Below are positions 22,201 through 35,363 of a DNA stretch of 64,000 nucleotides, piece by piece. The translations under genes and the position numbers were made by a program. The stretch comes from Pseudocercospora fijiensis CIRAD86 (taxonomy: Eukaryota > Ascomycota > Dothideomycetes > Mycosphaerellales > Mycosphaerellaceae), in contig NW_006921534.1 of assembly GCF_000340215.1 (NCBI RefSeq), forward strand, positions 1,017,171 to 1,081,170. Direction: 5' to 3'. How positions within the stretch are numbered: position 1 is the stretch's first letter; every line of letters starts with the position of its first letter. The notes beneath the pieces are model-generated. The model was not told the DNA's origin. It made no database searches and worked only from the letters and a program-made list of their open reading frames with translations.

Positions 22201-24480
22201 ACTAAGTAAGCAGATCCGTATTAAGACTAACGCTTTACAGTTCGCTATATTAGCTATTATATTACAACAGGCTAATAACAATTACTAGCACCTAATCGCC
22301 TTCTTTTTACAAAAGATAATCGATATAGAACGTCGGTACGAGACCTACGAGTAAGAGCTCTTAGCAATCGTAGAAGCCTTTAAGTACTAGCGCTATTATC
22401 TCGATAGTGCTTAGCACCCTATTTAGGTCTATACGGACTATAACAACCTCCGTAGAATTACGAAGGTTACTAGGGTTATAGGTCGATAGGCTAGATAGGC
22501 CGTCTACTTCGCTAGGTTCGATTTTAATATATTATATCGGCTAGGCGTAAGTAACCCTACTAATAGCCTATCGAGGCGACCTAATTAGAATAGCGAGACC
22601 TAGTATATTAATTCTTTGTTTCTAATCCTATAGTATAAGATTGCTATAGCCCGTATTATTAATAAGCAAGCGTAGGATAAGCGGCTTACCGGACTCCGCG
22701 ACGGCTTAAAGTATATTAATACTCTTACTATATTAATAGTACGTATTAAGGATACAGATAGGAGAAGTTATAATAACTCCCTAGTCGATATCGCTATATA
22801 TAGTAACAGCGATTAAAGTACTACTATAGTTAATCCGGCTACTAGTGCTATTAGATATATATAATGCGTACCTCGTTTAATAGCGAGGGTGCTATTAAAT
22901 AACCTTGCAAATAGAGATAGTTAATCGTTTATAGATAAGCTATTACATATTTAGCAGAGGGACGCCTTTACTACTAAACGTATCGATAAGCTTATAAGTA
23001 GGCGAAAGACTCGATCTAGTAAGAGTAACAATTAGTCGATCGACAATAAGGGTTACTTAAAGTTTAAGGGTAGATACTATATCCCCGCTAAACAATCGAT
23101 TAGACAAGAGCTTCTTAAGCGACACTATAATAGTAAGCTTGCCGGTTACTATAGTATAGAGAGGTCGTACGAGCTACTATCGCGTATATACTACTAGCTA
23201 AATAGTAAGCGGGATATAAAGGACTATATAGACACGTATGCCGTATATTAACGTATTAAGGTACTAAAGCATTAGCCTTTTAGCGAGTTGTCCTTATTAC
23301 TAATCCCTTATAAGCTATTTATAGAGCTTATAATAGACTTTATTATAGGTCTTCCTCCTACTAAGCGAAGAGGAAGCAAAGATATCTTTAACGCTATCCT
23401 AGTCGTCGTAGACTAGTTTACTAAGGGCGCTCGATACATCCCGGCGCGAAAAGATTAGACTGCTATTAATATAGTAGAAGCGCTATAGAACAATATCTTC
23501 TATACCTATTAGGGGACCCCTAAAGGGATAGTCTCTAACCGAGGCTCGACATTTACATCCTATTATTAGAGTGAGATATGCCTATAGCTAAGACTTAAGT
23601 ATCGGCTATCTATAGCCTTCTATCTATAAATAGATAGCTAAACCGAGAGGCAAAATGCTACCCTATAGTAGTACCTGCGTAGTTATATTAACGAGAACCC
23701 TAACGACTAGGTCAACCTCCTACAACTAGCTAAATTCGTACACAATAACAGTGTCTACCCACTAACTAAGATTTTACTATATATAGCTATAATAGGCTAG
23801 AACGCTGCCCTACTACAAGATCTATTTACCTCGCTCGAGGCCGAGCGTAAGAAAAGGGAAGCGCGTTAAGTACTAATACCTAAGACACTAGCGGCTATTA
23901 AGAGGGTTCAAAAGATACGGGAAATTTACGCTAAGTTAGCTAACAAACTAGCAAAGGCCTAGGCCTATTAGAAGGCCTATTACGACAAACACTATACGCT
24001 AATAACCTTTAAGCAAGGCGATATAGTTATACTTAGTACGAAGAACCTCCGTATTCGCAAACACCTATCCCCTAATAGCAAAACAAGGCCTAAGCTCGCA
24101 CTAAGATATATTAGCCTATTCCGTATTCGAGAAGTTAAGGGCTCTTCTGTATAGGCCTATTAGTTGTAGCTTCTACCTTATTACACTATCTATAATACCT
24201 TCTATATATCCCTCCTTAAACTATACTATTAGCACGAAGACGATAAAGCGCCTACTAAGTTAGAAGAAGTCTTAGCCGATAGTAAAGAGCTATAGTCTAT
24301 AGAGCGTATACTAAAGCATCGGACTAGGAAGGGCAAGAAGGAGTACCTATTAAGACAGTAGGGCTATTTACTAGAATAGGACTCGTAGGAAGCTAAAGAC
24401 TCCTTCAAGGATATAGCTAAGTTGTTAGACGAATATTAGACTAGTATAAAGAATAAGAAGAAGGCTAAGGGCCTATAATA
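19245..24480 (+). pseudogene. gag-pol of gypsy copy A
   Basis: Gag begins just after the MITE, which hits its N-terminal codons. It includes a (VPTK)n repeat near 19320-19370 and an Arg/Gly/Asn-rich stretch, then a damaged zinc knuckle, CFNYNSTSYLLGQCDK (20435-20480). Protease: VILDLGNSVSALIS near 20695. RT: TPILFVLKKDSSLRLYIDYR, then IVYLDDILVY near 21755-21790. RNase H follows to about 22560. Integrase: zinc-binding region from 23100, VVVDxFTKGARYIPAR, then SNRGSTFTSYY (catalytic Asp lost). Chromodomain at 24300-24440: ERILKHRTRKGKKEYLLR. Many TAG/TAA codons make it inactive. Confidence 0.9.
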
Positions 24481-25719
24481 TCGCCTAGGAATAATACTAC
24501 CCCCGGGACACTATTAAGCTAACTAATTAGAGGCAAGCAATTGTTAGTAAAGGATAATAAGACTATACTACGATAACGAACGCGCAACGAGTACTAACGA
24601 GCGCACTATAACTATTAACTAATCGCCTGCTCTTTTAAGGATTCTACCTCTTTACTAATACGCCCTATAAGGCCCTCCCCTTAGTATTTAGGTCCCCCTC
24701 TTATTCCTTTATTCTACTAAGGCCTCGAGGCCTAGGCGATCGGTAGAGGCGGCGCGCGCGTAGGCGAATAGTATTAGCGCTAAAAGGCGGCGCAGCTATA
24801 TTAGTAACGGTATTATAGAGTATATTATAGGTCGAAGAAGGAAATCGGAAGCAAGGTAAAGTTAGCGCTAAGATAACTAGCGCTACTATTATTAATATTA
24901 CCTACTCGCTACTATTACTAACCTTACTTATTATCGCTACTATACCTACAAAAACAACCTTACCTATACTATAGCCTAAGGCTAAACGTACTACGCTAAC
25001 TAGGTTAAAAGGTTGAACCGTTCGAAGGACTTAGAGACTAAAAAGGTTAAGCGACTAATAGACTAACTAAGGGCAAAACTATAGAGCTAAGCTAGCTAGG
25101 GTCGATCTTGCGGATAATAGGTTACTCCTCGATCTTTCCGACCCTTTAAGCGAGGCGAACCTTAACTATTGCACTTGTAATGGCCTTTACTTATAGAAAC
25201 TAGACGAACTGTGTTTTTTAAAAAGATAAGATAAGATTAACAATTAAAGGCTGCTAAACCTAACTAATTAGGGCTAGCGAAACTACAAACAATAATAGTC
25301 CTCGTAATAATAAGAACAAACCCTCGGAAGCGGACAACCCTCGGAAGCGGACATTGCTAGGTCTTTTAAGAGTAGACGTAAAGAACTCGGTACGATATTA
25401 CTTAGAGCGGAGGCAGTGCTGCAATACCCCGTACGTCTACCTATTATAGTAGGGAAGACGCGCTTATATTATAATTAGTCGAAGGCCCTTAATTCTTATA
25501 GCTATATATCCCTTTACTTTATTATATACAAGGATAGCGCAGTTAGAGTTAGACATTATATTAGAAGGTAAGGTTTAATATAGTTACATAATTAGGTAGT
25601 TAAGTATTTAATTTAGCGCGGGCTAAGCAGCTTATTAGACTTGCTAAGTTAGCGGCAATAGAGGTTAAGATTAGAATATAGACAGGCTACGAGGGCGCGG
25701 CCTTTAGAAGGGAAGCGTA
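24481..25719. other. Non-coding 3' region of gypsy copy A
   Basis: About 1.2 kb between the pol stop and the right LTR with no recognised frame; the corresponding stretch is also present in copy B (28330-29640). It ends in a polypurine tract next to the LTR. Confidence 0.6.
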
Positions 25720-25916
25720 TGTTAGGGCTAAAGAGGCTATACGTAATTAGTATATAACTAGACCGAGTAAAGCTAGGGTCTTAGTGCCTTAGGCAGGGCT
25801 TAGCGCTTAGCGTTAGGCTAACTAGCCTGCCTTCCCCCTTCTCCTTCTAGATCTTTATTAAATACTACTTGTACCTACTACTACCCTATCTACCTACTAA
25901 CATAACCCTTCTTACA
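25720..25916 (+). repeat. Gypsy copy A right LTR
   Basis: 197 bp, TGTTAGGGC...CTTCTTACA, followed by the duplication AGCTA (25917-25921). Confidence 0.92.
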
Positions 25917-25921
25917 AGCTA

Positions 25922-28133
25922 AGGCTCTAGAAGTAGCCTTTTCGGCACTCGTATAAGCTGTAGCTCGTTTAGTAGTAATTTTTAAGGTAGTTCTTGTCTA
26001 ATAGGCTTATCTGCTAGCCTTATAGGGTTAGCTATTATAAGTCGACTAGGTCCTCTTAGTATATCTACCCCCTTAGCTCTAAACCTAATAAGGTCTAGAG
26101 GTATATCGTATACTTCTCGAAGCTCGTTAAATTAATGCTCCGAGGCGGGTAGTTATAGCTCTTTAAGATTACTATATTCTTCTATAAGCTCTTAGTTAGT
26201 TATAATAATACCTAGGTTATTATTATATCTATTATAGAACTTGGTTTCGTTAAATATAACGTCTCTTATACGTAGTGCGGTTATTCGTAAGGGCACCTAC
26301 ATCCTATAGATAGAGTATCCTTTATATCTATATAGGTATCTAATATAGGTACGTAAGGCTACTTTTATATTATTTAGTAGTATAGCCTTCCTTTTACTAT
26401 TAGTTATCTCTATGCCGTAGATTACTAGATATGCCCTTGCTCTAGATTAGTAGATGTGAGCTGCATTCGGCTTGTGTCTAGTGCTAATCTTGTATAGTAT
26501 ACGTATTAGTAGGTCGATAGTGCGTAATCTTAGTAACCTATTAGCTAGGAAGGTTGCTATATAAACTGCTTCTAGCTATAGGTTATATAGAAATCTAGCA
26601 TAGATTATTAAAGCTCGAGCTACCTTAATAATAGTACGGCCTACTCGCTTAGCTAGGTCCTATTCTAATATATATAGGGCTATTAGCCTCTATATAGTAT
26701 AATTATTACGTAGGTAGGATCGAAACCGAAGGCCTAAGATGCCTCCTTTATTATTAGATAACAAACAGATAATATCTCTACTAATGCTACGTACGAAGGT
26801 AGCTAACTAGTTCTAGTACTAAAGGAGGATTAACTCCTAGCGATTACTAATTGTCTATATAAAGTAAAGTCTAGTATTTAGATTATATATATAAAAAATG
26901 TACTAATTACTATAATAGGCTAGATCTAGCTATATTAGGTCGGCTACAATGTATCTATATAGAGTTAGTATCGACATATTATAGTACCTAGGTCTCCTAG
27001 AGATAAGCCTCTTGCCCTTTGCTTATATATATATAGGTTAAAGTAGTGTTCTTAGTACCTTATTATTATATATATAATCTCTTTTTATTCTATTAACCCT
27101 ATTAACTAGCTCTTCTGCTCTCTTAGCGCCTAGATATCTAAACACCTTATATATTTGCTTAAGTATAAGCTTTCTTAGTAGCAATAGGCGTACGGAGCGA
27201 CGGGATATTACGTAGGCCGATAGTATTATTAATAACTAAGACAGTTAGAATAGGTATAGATATAGCCTACTATTATCTCCTATTAGCTATTCGAGAGGAG
27301 GTTTACTATCTACTTTATAGGTAATATCGAAATAGGGCATATAGTTATTAGGCCTAATAAGAGGGACTAGTAGTTTCCCTTATAGGTTATAAAGAACATT
27401 ATTAAGCTTATTATACTTAAACCTATAGTAATAGAAAATTGCCGTACTAATAATATTAGTATAGAAGTTAGGGATATAGAGGCATTCCTTTAGTTTAATA
27501 GTTAGGGGTTTGTTAGTTACTAACTTAATAGTAAAGAATGCCCTTCCGATAGCGATAACTTTGTTATATCTAGTACCTATTGCAATAGTAGCTCGCGGTA
27601 GAATAAACATTGTCTAAAGATTAAAGCGACTAGAGTAGTTAATAATATTATAGTTAGATCTACTATTATATATTAGGCTAACAAAGGGGTTCTATTTCTT
27701 GCCCCTTATAGCTATTAGTAGATAGGTAGTTAGTATAAGGGTAACTAAGGCGAAGGCTAATAGGTCTAGAGTATCGGGTTTAAAGAAGCAGGCTAGTAAG
27801 ACTTTGTCTAGTCTATTGCCTATTCTAGTATTATTTCTATTATTAGAAGATAACCTATAGTATTGCTATACAATCTTAATAGCTAGTAAGTCCTTAAAGA
27901 ACTTAGCCTATCTTAAGTAGAACCCTTTATTCTTATATAGGTAGCCCTTAAAGTACTTTAGCTTTCCTTTCTACTTATTGTCCTTATTTTTCTCTTTAAC
28001 CTATTCTCGTAGGCGATAGTTTACTACGGTACATTTGCCCCGGTTCTTATATGCCTTCTTCTTACCTACGCTAGTAAGCTTAGTATATGTCTTTAGTATA
28101 CGGTTGCTACTATTACTACGGCCCTTATTTATA
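25922..28133 (-). pseudogene. copia gag end, protease and integrase
   Basis: The minus-strand frame at 27610-27380 reads GTRYNKVIAIGRAFFTI, then LKECLYIPNFYTNIIS. This matches the copia protease to GAG-pre-integrase junction (LxxVLYVPxFxxNLIS). Integrase sequence follows down to 25922. A Lys/Tyr-rich segment near 27950-28080 is the end of gag. Gypsy copy B entered at 28134 and copy A at 25921, so both ends are cut by insertion. In-frame stops are of RIP type. Confidence 0.75.
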
Positions 28134-28329
28134 TGTAAGAAGGGTACGTTAGCAGGTAGATAGGGTAGTAGTAAATTAGTGTAGTATTCGATAGAGAACT
28201 AGGAGGAGAAGGAGGAAGGCAGGCTAGTTAGCCTAACGCTAAGCGCTAAGCCCTGCCTAAGGCACTAAGACCCTAGCTTTACTCGGCCTAATTATATGCC
28301 AATTACGTGTAGCCTCTTTAGCCCTAATA
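28134..28329 (-). repeat. Gypsy copy B 3' LTR (left in window)
   Basis: 196 bp, reverse complement of the copy A LTR (starts TGTAAGAAGGG, ends GCCCTAATA). Preceded by TTATA at 28129-28133. Confidence 0.92.
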
Positions 28330-29639
28330 CACGCTTCCCTTCTAAAGGCCGCGCCCTCGTAGCCTATCTATATTCCAATCTCGACCTCTATTGCTACTAA
28401 CTTAGCAAGTCTAATAAGCCGCTTAGCCGCGCTAAATTAAACACTTAACTACCTAATTATATAACTATATCAAATCTTACCTCTAACACAATACAATATA
28501 CAACTCTAACTACGCTATCCCTATATATAATAAACTATAAAGTGATATATATCTATAAGAGTTAAGGACTATCGACTAATTATAATACGAGCGCGTCTTC
28601 CCTACTACAATAGGTAGACGTACGAGGTATTGCAGTACTGCCTCCGTTCTAAGTAATATCGTACGAGTTCTTTGCGTCTACTCTAACAGACCTAGAAATG
28701 TCCGCTTCGAGGGTTTGTCCGCTTCCGAGGGTTGTTCTTATTGTTACGAGGACTATTATTTACTATCGTAGTTTTACTAGCCTAAATTAGTTAGGTTTAG
28801 CAGCCTTTAAGTGTTAACTAATTATATCTTTTTAAAAAACTCAGTTCTTCTAGTTTCTATAGGTAAAGGCTATTATAAGTATAGTAGTAGAGGTTCGCCT
28901 CGCTTAAAGGATCGGAAAGATCGAGGAGTAACCTATTGTCCGCAAGATCGACCCTAGCTAGCTTAGCTCTATAGTTTTACCCTTAGTCGGTTAGTCTATT
29001 AAGCTACTTAATCTTTTAAGCCTTAATATTCTAACTTAGCCTTAAAGTTTTAATTGAAGTTTTGGTTAAACCTTTAATATAGCTATCCCTTTAACTTAAC
29101 CGATATAGTACGCTCTAGCTTGTAGTATAGGTAAGGTTGTGTCTATAGGCGCAGTAGCAATAGCAAGTAGTGTTAACAATAGTGGCGAGTAGGTAATGTT
29201 AACAATAGCGGCGCTAGTCGTCTTAGCGCTAACTTTACCTTGCTTCTAATCTTCTTCTTTAACTAATAACACACTCCGTAATACCGTTACTAATATAGTC
29301 GCGCCGGCCGCGCCGTCGTTATTATTATTATTACCCTCTACGCGTACGCGCCGTCCTCGCCGATTACCTAGGCATCGAGGTCTCGATAGAATAAGGGGTT
29401 AAGAGGGGGACCTAAACACCGAGAGAAGGGCTAAGAGAAGGGCCTTATTACGTACGCTAGTAAAGGGGTAGATCCCTTAAAAGAGTAGGCGATTAGTTAA
29501 CAGTTATAGCGCGCTTGTTAACACTCGGTGCGCGTTTACTATAGTAGTATAGTCTTATTGTCCTTTGTTGCTAATAATTGCTTGCTTCTAATTAGTTAGC
29601 TAATAGCACCCCGGGGGTAGTATTAATCCTAGGCCTTAA

Positions 29640-32600
29640 TAGTAACATTATAAGCTTTTAGCCTTCTTCTTATTCTTTACGCTAGTCTAATACTTATCTA
29701 ATAACTCGGTTATGTCTTTAAAGGAGTCTTCGGCTTCCTATAAGTCCTATTCTAGTAAATAGCCTTGCTATCTTAATAGGTACTCCTTCTTGCCTTTCCT
29801 AGTCCGGTACTATAGGATACGTTCTATAGACTATAGTTCTTTACTATTAGCTAAGACTTCTTCTAACTTAGTAGGCGCTTTATCGCCTTCGCGCTAGTAG
29901 TATAGTTTAAGGAGGGAGATATAGAAGGTGTTATAGATAGTATAATAAGGTAGAAGCTATAGCTAGTAGGCCTATGCGGAGGAGCCTTTAACTTCTCGAA
30001 TGCGGAATAGGCTAATGTATCTTAGTACGAGCTTAGGCCTTGTTTTGCTATTAGGTAATAGATGTTTACGGATACGGAGGTTCTTAGTGCTCAGTATAAC
30101 TATATCGCCTTACTTAAAGGTTATTAGCGTATAGTATTTGTTATAGTAGGCCTTCTAATAGGCCTAGGCCTTTGCTAGTTTGTTAGCTATCTTAGCGTAA
30201 ATTTCTCGTATCTTTTGAACCCTCTTAATAGCCGCTAGTGTTTTAGGGGTTAGTACTTAATACGCTTCCCTTTCCTTACGCTCGGCCTCGAGCGATAGAG
30301 GGTCTTATAGCATAGCAGCGTTCTAGCCTATTATAGCTATATATAGTAACACCTTAGTTAATAAATAGACACTATTATTGTATACGAATTCAGCTAGTTA
30401 TAGGAGGTTGACCTAGTCGTTAGGATTCTCGTTAATATAGCCGCGTAGGTACTGCTATAAGGTAGCATTCTGCCTCTCTGTTTGACCGTTAGTCTATAGA
30501 TAGAAGGCTGTTAATAGCCGATGCTTTAGTCTCAGCTATAGGCATATTTCGCTCTAATAATAAGATATAAATATTAAGCCTCAGTTAGAGACTATCCCCT
30601 TAGGGGTCCCCTAATAGGTATAGAAGATGTTGTTCTATAGCGCTTCTGCTATATTAATAGTAGTCTAGTCTTTCCGAGCTAGAATGTAACGAGTACCTTT
30701 AGTAAACCGATCTACTATAACAAGGATAGCATCGAAGATATCCTTGCTGCCCCTACGTTTAGTAGGTAGAAGGCCTATAATAAAGTCTATTATAAGCTCT
30801 ACAAATAGCTTGTAAGGGATTAGTAATAAGGACAACTCGCTAAAAGGCTAATGCTTTAGTGCCTTAATACGTTAATACACGGCATACGTATTTACGTAGT
30901 CCTTTATATCCCGCTTACTATTTAGCTAGTAGTATATGCGCGATAGTAGCTCGTGCGACCTCTCTATACTATAGTAACCGGCAAGCTTACTATTATAGTA
31001 TCGCTTAAGAAGCTCTTATCTAATCGATTGTTTAGCGGGGACATAGTATCTGCCCTTAAACTTTAAGTGACCCTTGTTATCGATCGACTAGTTACTCTTA
31101 CTAGATCGAGTCGTTCGCCTACTTACAAGCTTGTCGATACGTTTAGTAGCAAAGGCGTCCCTCTGCTAAGCACGTAATAGCTTATCTATAAACGATTAAC
31201 TATCCCTATTTGTAAGGTTATTTAATAGCACCCTCGCTATTAAACGAGGTACGTATTATATGCATCTAATAGTACTAGCAGCCGGATTAACTATATTAGT
31301 GCTTTAATCGCTATTACTATATATAGCGATATCGACTAGGGAGTTATTATAACTTCTCCTATCTGTGTCCTTAGCCCTTGCCTTAATACGTACTATTAAT
31401 ATAGTAAGAGTATTAATATACTTTAAGCCGTCGCGGAGTCCGGTAAGCCGCTTATCCTACGCGTACTTATTAATAATACGGGCTATAGCAATCTTATACT
31501 GCAGGGTTAGAAACAAAGAATTGATATGTTAGGTTTCGCTATCGTAATTAGGTCGCCTCGATAGGCTATCGGTAGGGTTACTTACGCCTAGCCGGTATAA
31601 TACATTAAAATCAAACCTAGCGAGGTAGACGGCCTATCTAGCCTATCGACCTATAACCCTAGTAACCTTAGTAATGCTACGGAGGTTGTTATAGTCTATA
31701 TAGACCTATATCGTATATTAAGCCCTATTAAGGTAGTGCCTCTAATACTTAAAGGCTTCGATAATAGCTAGGAGCTCTTACTCGTAGGTCTCGTAGCGAC
31801 GCTCTATATCGATTATTTTTCGTAAGAAGAAGGCAATTGGGTGCTAATAGTAGTCCTTGCCCGACTGCTAAGACATAATAGCTAAAACAGCAAACTGTAA
31901 AGCGTTAGTCTTAATGCGGATTAGTTTGCTTAGTACGAAATAGTGCAGTAGGGGGACTTTAGTAAAGCGTTGCTTTAAACCGTTAAAAGCGGCTTGTGCT
32001 CTATTAGTCTATTTGAACTCTCTAGTCGGGTTAGCCTTAGTTTTAGTAAGTTTAGTTAGTAGCATTACGTGCCTCGAATAGCTCTTAATAAAGCGACGAT
32101 AGAAATTAGCGAAGCCGAGGAACGACTATAGCTCCTTAATTAACGTAGGAACAGGCCATTTAGTAATAGTTTTAATCCGATTAGGATTAGCCTTAATACC
32201 CTTAGTTAATATAAGGAAGCCGAGGAATAATACCTCTTTAGCAGCAAAGGTGTATTTAGAAGGCTTACAATACAAGCTATAGGCTCGTAGGCGATCGAGT
32301 ACCTTACGGACTGTAGCCTAGTGCTCCGTAATGTTAGGGGAGTATATGTAAACTAGGATATTATCTAGGTAAACTATATAGAGGTAGTCTAATAGGCCTA
32401 AAAGGGCCCGATTAATATAGGACTAGAATATTATAGGGGCATTAGCTAAGCCGAATAGTATAACTAAGTACTCGAAATAGCTATAGCGAGTGCGGAAGGC
32501 TGTCTTCTATTTATCGCCCTTACGAATACAGATGCGGTAATAGGCGTCCTTAATATCTAATATAGTGTAGTAGTAGGTACTAGAAAGGCGATCGAGGGTC

Positions 32601-35000
32601 TTATTAATAAAAGGAAGTAGACAGCGGTCTTTAATAGTAATAGTATTAAGCCTACGATAATCGACATATAGGCGTAGGCTACTATCCTTCTTTAGTACGA
32701 ATAGGATAGGGGCGCTAGCAGGGCTGTTACTATACCGTATCCAGCTATTAGCTAGGTTTTCCTCTAGATACTTACGTAATATAGCAAGCTCTCGTTCGCT
32801 AAGGTTGTAGAGGGGGCTAAAAGGAACCTCTTTGCCCTCTATAATATTAATCTTATAATCCGTCTCTTTAAATATAGGCAATGTCGATGCTAAGTAGTGT
32901 TTAAATATATTAATGTAGGTCTCTCGAACAGGCTCTAGTATACGCTCGAGCTAATTAGGGTCTATGCTATTAGGGGGCACAGGTTTATCGTTATTACTAC
33001 CGAGTAGGTCGGCAGTTAGATTAGCTAAGGCGGGTGTTAAGTTGCTAATAAACAGGACCCTAATATCGTTAGGGCACTCGCTAATATTAATGTATTTAAT
33101 GTCCTCTTTCTTAGCGATTCTAAATCGCTACTGTTAAAGGCCTAGGTCTATAACTATAGCGTAGTACTTAAGAACAGGGTTGCTAATAATAATATCGGAG
33201 GGGAGGCTGTCTATATCTACCGTATAGGTAGTAAAGTCTAGTAGGCGTTTATTTCCGAGGTCGTCCTTTAGAACTGTAGGAATGTAGTAGGCCCTATAGG
33301 TTAAGTGCCGAGCGTTATTAAACTAAGCAAGGGTTAGTAGGTTAGTCCTAGGCAATTGTCGAAGGTCTAATTACTTAGCTAGGCGATAGCTAATAAGGGC
33401 GCTAACTGAATTTCCTAGATCTAGTATAGCCTTAGTCTTATAGTTGGTTCTATGCGTGTCCGATACGAGATAGGTACGTATAATAGCTAGTACAATGTCG
33501 ATAGTCTTACGCCGCACAAGGCTAATAGTTAGTGCGGCGCTTATTCCTTTTTCGAAGGTTAGCCTATAGGGGTAGCGTTAGCTACTAAGAGGTGCTTTCG
33601 GTACTTAGCGGTAGCACGGTCGACTCGGGCCTAGTCTCGAGGTCTATTATATTAGCCTAGTAAATGAGTAGTGCTATTATAATTGAAGCACTTGTATCTA
33701 GTTAGGGCACTACTAGGTCTGCTCGAATTAGTACTAGAATTAGATAAACGATTAGGGGTATATAGAAATAAGCCCCTTCCTTATCCTCTTCCTCGCTAGG
33801 GGTTTCTACCGCGGTATCGGCCCCTGCCCCTTCTACGTTAGTCGTTACTATTTCTATTGTTAGCAGTGTTAGTTTAGGGAGTACCTCCTTAGTTTCTACC
33901 GCGGCTACGGTTAGTAGATAGTCGTATCTTAGATTCTAACCGTTGCTATAGCTATACTATACGCTCCGCAGTTTCCACTTCGATTATAAATTAAATTCGT
34001 ATAAGATTAGCCTATTCGAATATACGGCGGCAGTCTAATTTAAGGACAAGCTCCTACCTTAGTTTAGGGCGTATTTCGGAGATCTATATAGAGTCGGTTT
34101 TAGCCGGAAGGTTATCTTCGAGGGTCTTTAAATAGGCTTTAAATAAGCGAGCCGATTAATTAGTCTTCTGTTTAGCTCGAAGGTACTAGTCCTAAGTATA
34201 TTGTTGCCTTAGTATAGGGTTTCTAAGGGTGTTTAGTATAACGGTCTTGTAGTCTTGCTATTAAATAGCGGTCTAGTCGTAAAGGGAATTAAAATAGTTA
34301 TCCTATATACGCTTTAGGTCGCTATTAATGTACTATATAGCGTATACGACTAAGGAATAGTCGTCTAGTAGCGCTCTTAGTGCGTTACGCTAGTTAAGCT
34401 TATAGTTACGAATATAGTCGTTATACTGCTTTCGGCTAGAGCTATTAAATACGGTATAGTCCTTAAGCTTAGCATCCTTCTTTTAAATTAGGACTAATAG
34501 TAAGGAAGGCCCTATTGTCGGCTTAGTGTTAGTTATTAGGGCTTCCTATAGGCGGCGAATCTCGAGGAGATTATCCTTTAGCTATTATTCTTAACGTAGG
34601 GCAGTAAGCCTGTTTTAAGTAGCTTCTTAAAGTCTCGCTACTAGCTAGGGCCTAAAGGCTAGCTAGCTATATCGTCGATTGACAATATTATTAAGTATAT
34701 CGTTAATAGGCAACTCTAGGTCGTTACCTAGAACTATAGGTTCTTCGGCAGGCCTAGTAGTAGGTTCTTTAGCAGGTAGCACTTTAGTAGGTGCTTTAGT
34801 AGGCACTTTAGTAGGTACTGTGCTACTAGCGTTATCGTTGCTAGCGCTGCTAGCGGTAGCACGGTTATTGTTTCGTAATAAACCGGCTATTATAGGGGGC
34901 GGCACTAATAATATATTATTAGCCCCTAAGATGCGGATATAGCGGAATTAGTAGATATCGGCCTAGTATGCTTAACTTAGTGTAATAGGCCGTATAGAAG
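29640..35000 (-). pseudogene. gag-pol of gypsy copy B
   Basis: Gag N-terminus lies around 34950-34660, with VPPPIIAGLLRNNNRA and an in-frame (VPTKxPTK) repeat; the true start is not clear because the open frame begins at GTG. Gag continues to about 33540. Protease near 33420. RT is open over 32881-32507: MPIFKETDYKINIIEGKEVP, PILFVLKKDSSLRLYVDYRR, ILDIKDAYYRICIRKGDK. YLDDIL lies near 32380. RNase H runs to about 31560. Integrase is at about 31080-29900. A chromodomain lies at about 29840-29700. TAG/TAA codons at Gln/Trp sites inactivate it, but fewer than in copy A. Confidence 0.9.
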
Positions 35001-35162
35001 GCCTTGCTTAATAATTAGTACGGTTGTTTCGATAGAATAGTACGTATAGGTCCCGTTCTTCGGGCGCAATATAGTTAGATTAGTCTTGTTCGTAGCTATA
35101 CCGCTAAAAGCTTGAAATAAGGACTATCTAGCTACTACCCTTAAAGGGTAGATCGAATACTA

Positions 35163-35358
35163 TATAAGAAGGGTACGTTAGCAGGTAGATAGGGTAGTAG
35201 TAAATTAGTATAGTATTCGATAGAGAACTAGGAGGAGAAGGAGGAAGGTAGGCTAGTTAGCCTAACGCTAAGCGCTAAGCCCTGCCTAAGGCACTAAGAC
35301 CCTAGCTTTACTCGGCCTAATTACATACTAATTACGTGTAGCCTCTTTAGCCCTAACA
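35163..35358 (-). repeat. Gypsy copy B 5' LTR (right in window)
   Basis: 196 bp starting TATAAGAAGGG (TG mutated to TA) and ending GCCCTAACA, followed by TTATA at 35359-35363. Confidence 0.92.
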
Positions 35359-35363
35359 TTATA

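Larger units (their letters stand above)
17770..25916 (+). mobile_element. Gypsy copy A: chromodomain Ty3/gypsy element nested in copia
   Basis: 197-bp LTRs at both ends, 5-bp duplication AGCTA (17765-17769 and 25917-25921), total 8,147 bp. Internal order is gag, protease, RT, RNase H, integrase, chromodomain, which is the chromovirus arrangement. A purine-rich tract (AGAAGGGAAGCG) precedes the right LTR. It is about 0.9 kb longer than copy B, largely because of a 998-bp MITE at 18237-19234. Confidence 0.93.
28134..35358 (-). mobile_element. Gypsy copy B: same family as copy A, opposite strand
   Basis: 7,225 bp with 196-bp LTRs at 28134-28329 and 35163-35358, and duplication TTATA (28129-28133 and 35359-35363). 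Colinear with copy A in reverse, lacking the MITE. It lies in copia gag. It is slightly less degraded: a 124-codon open RT stretch survives at 32881-32507. Confidence 0.93.
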
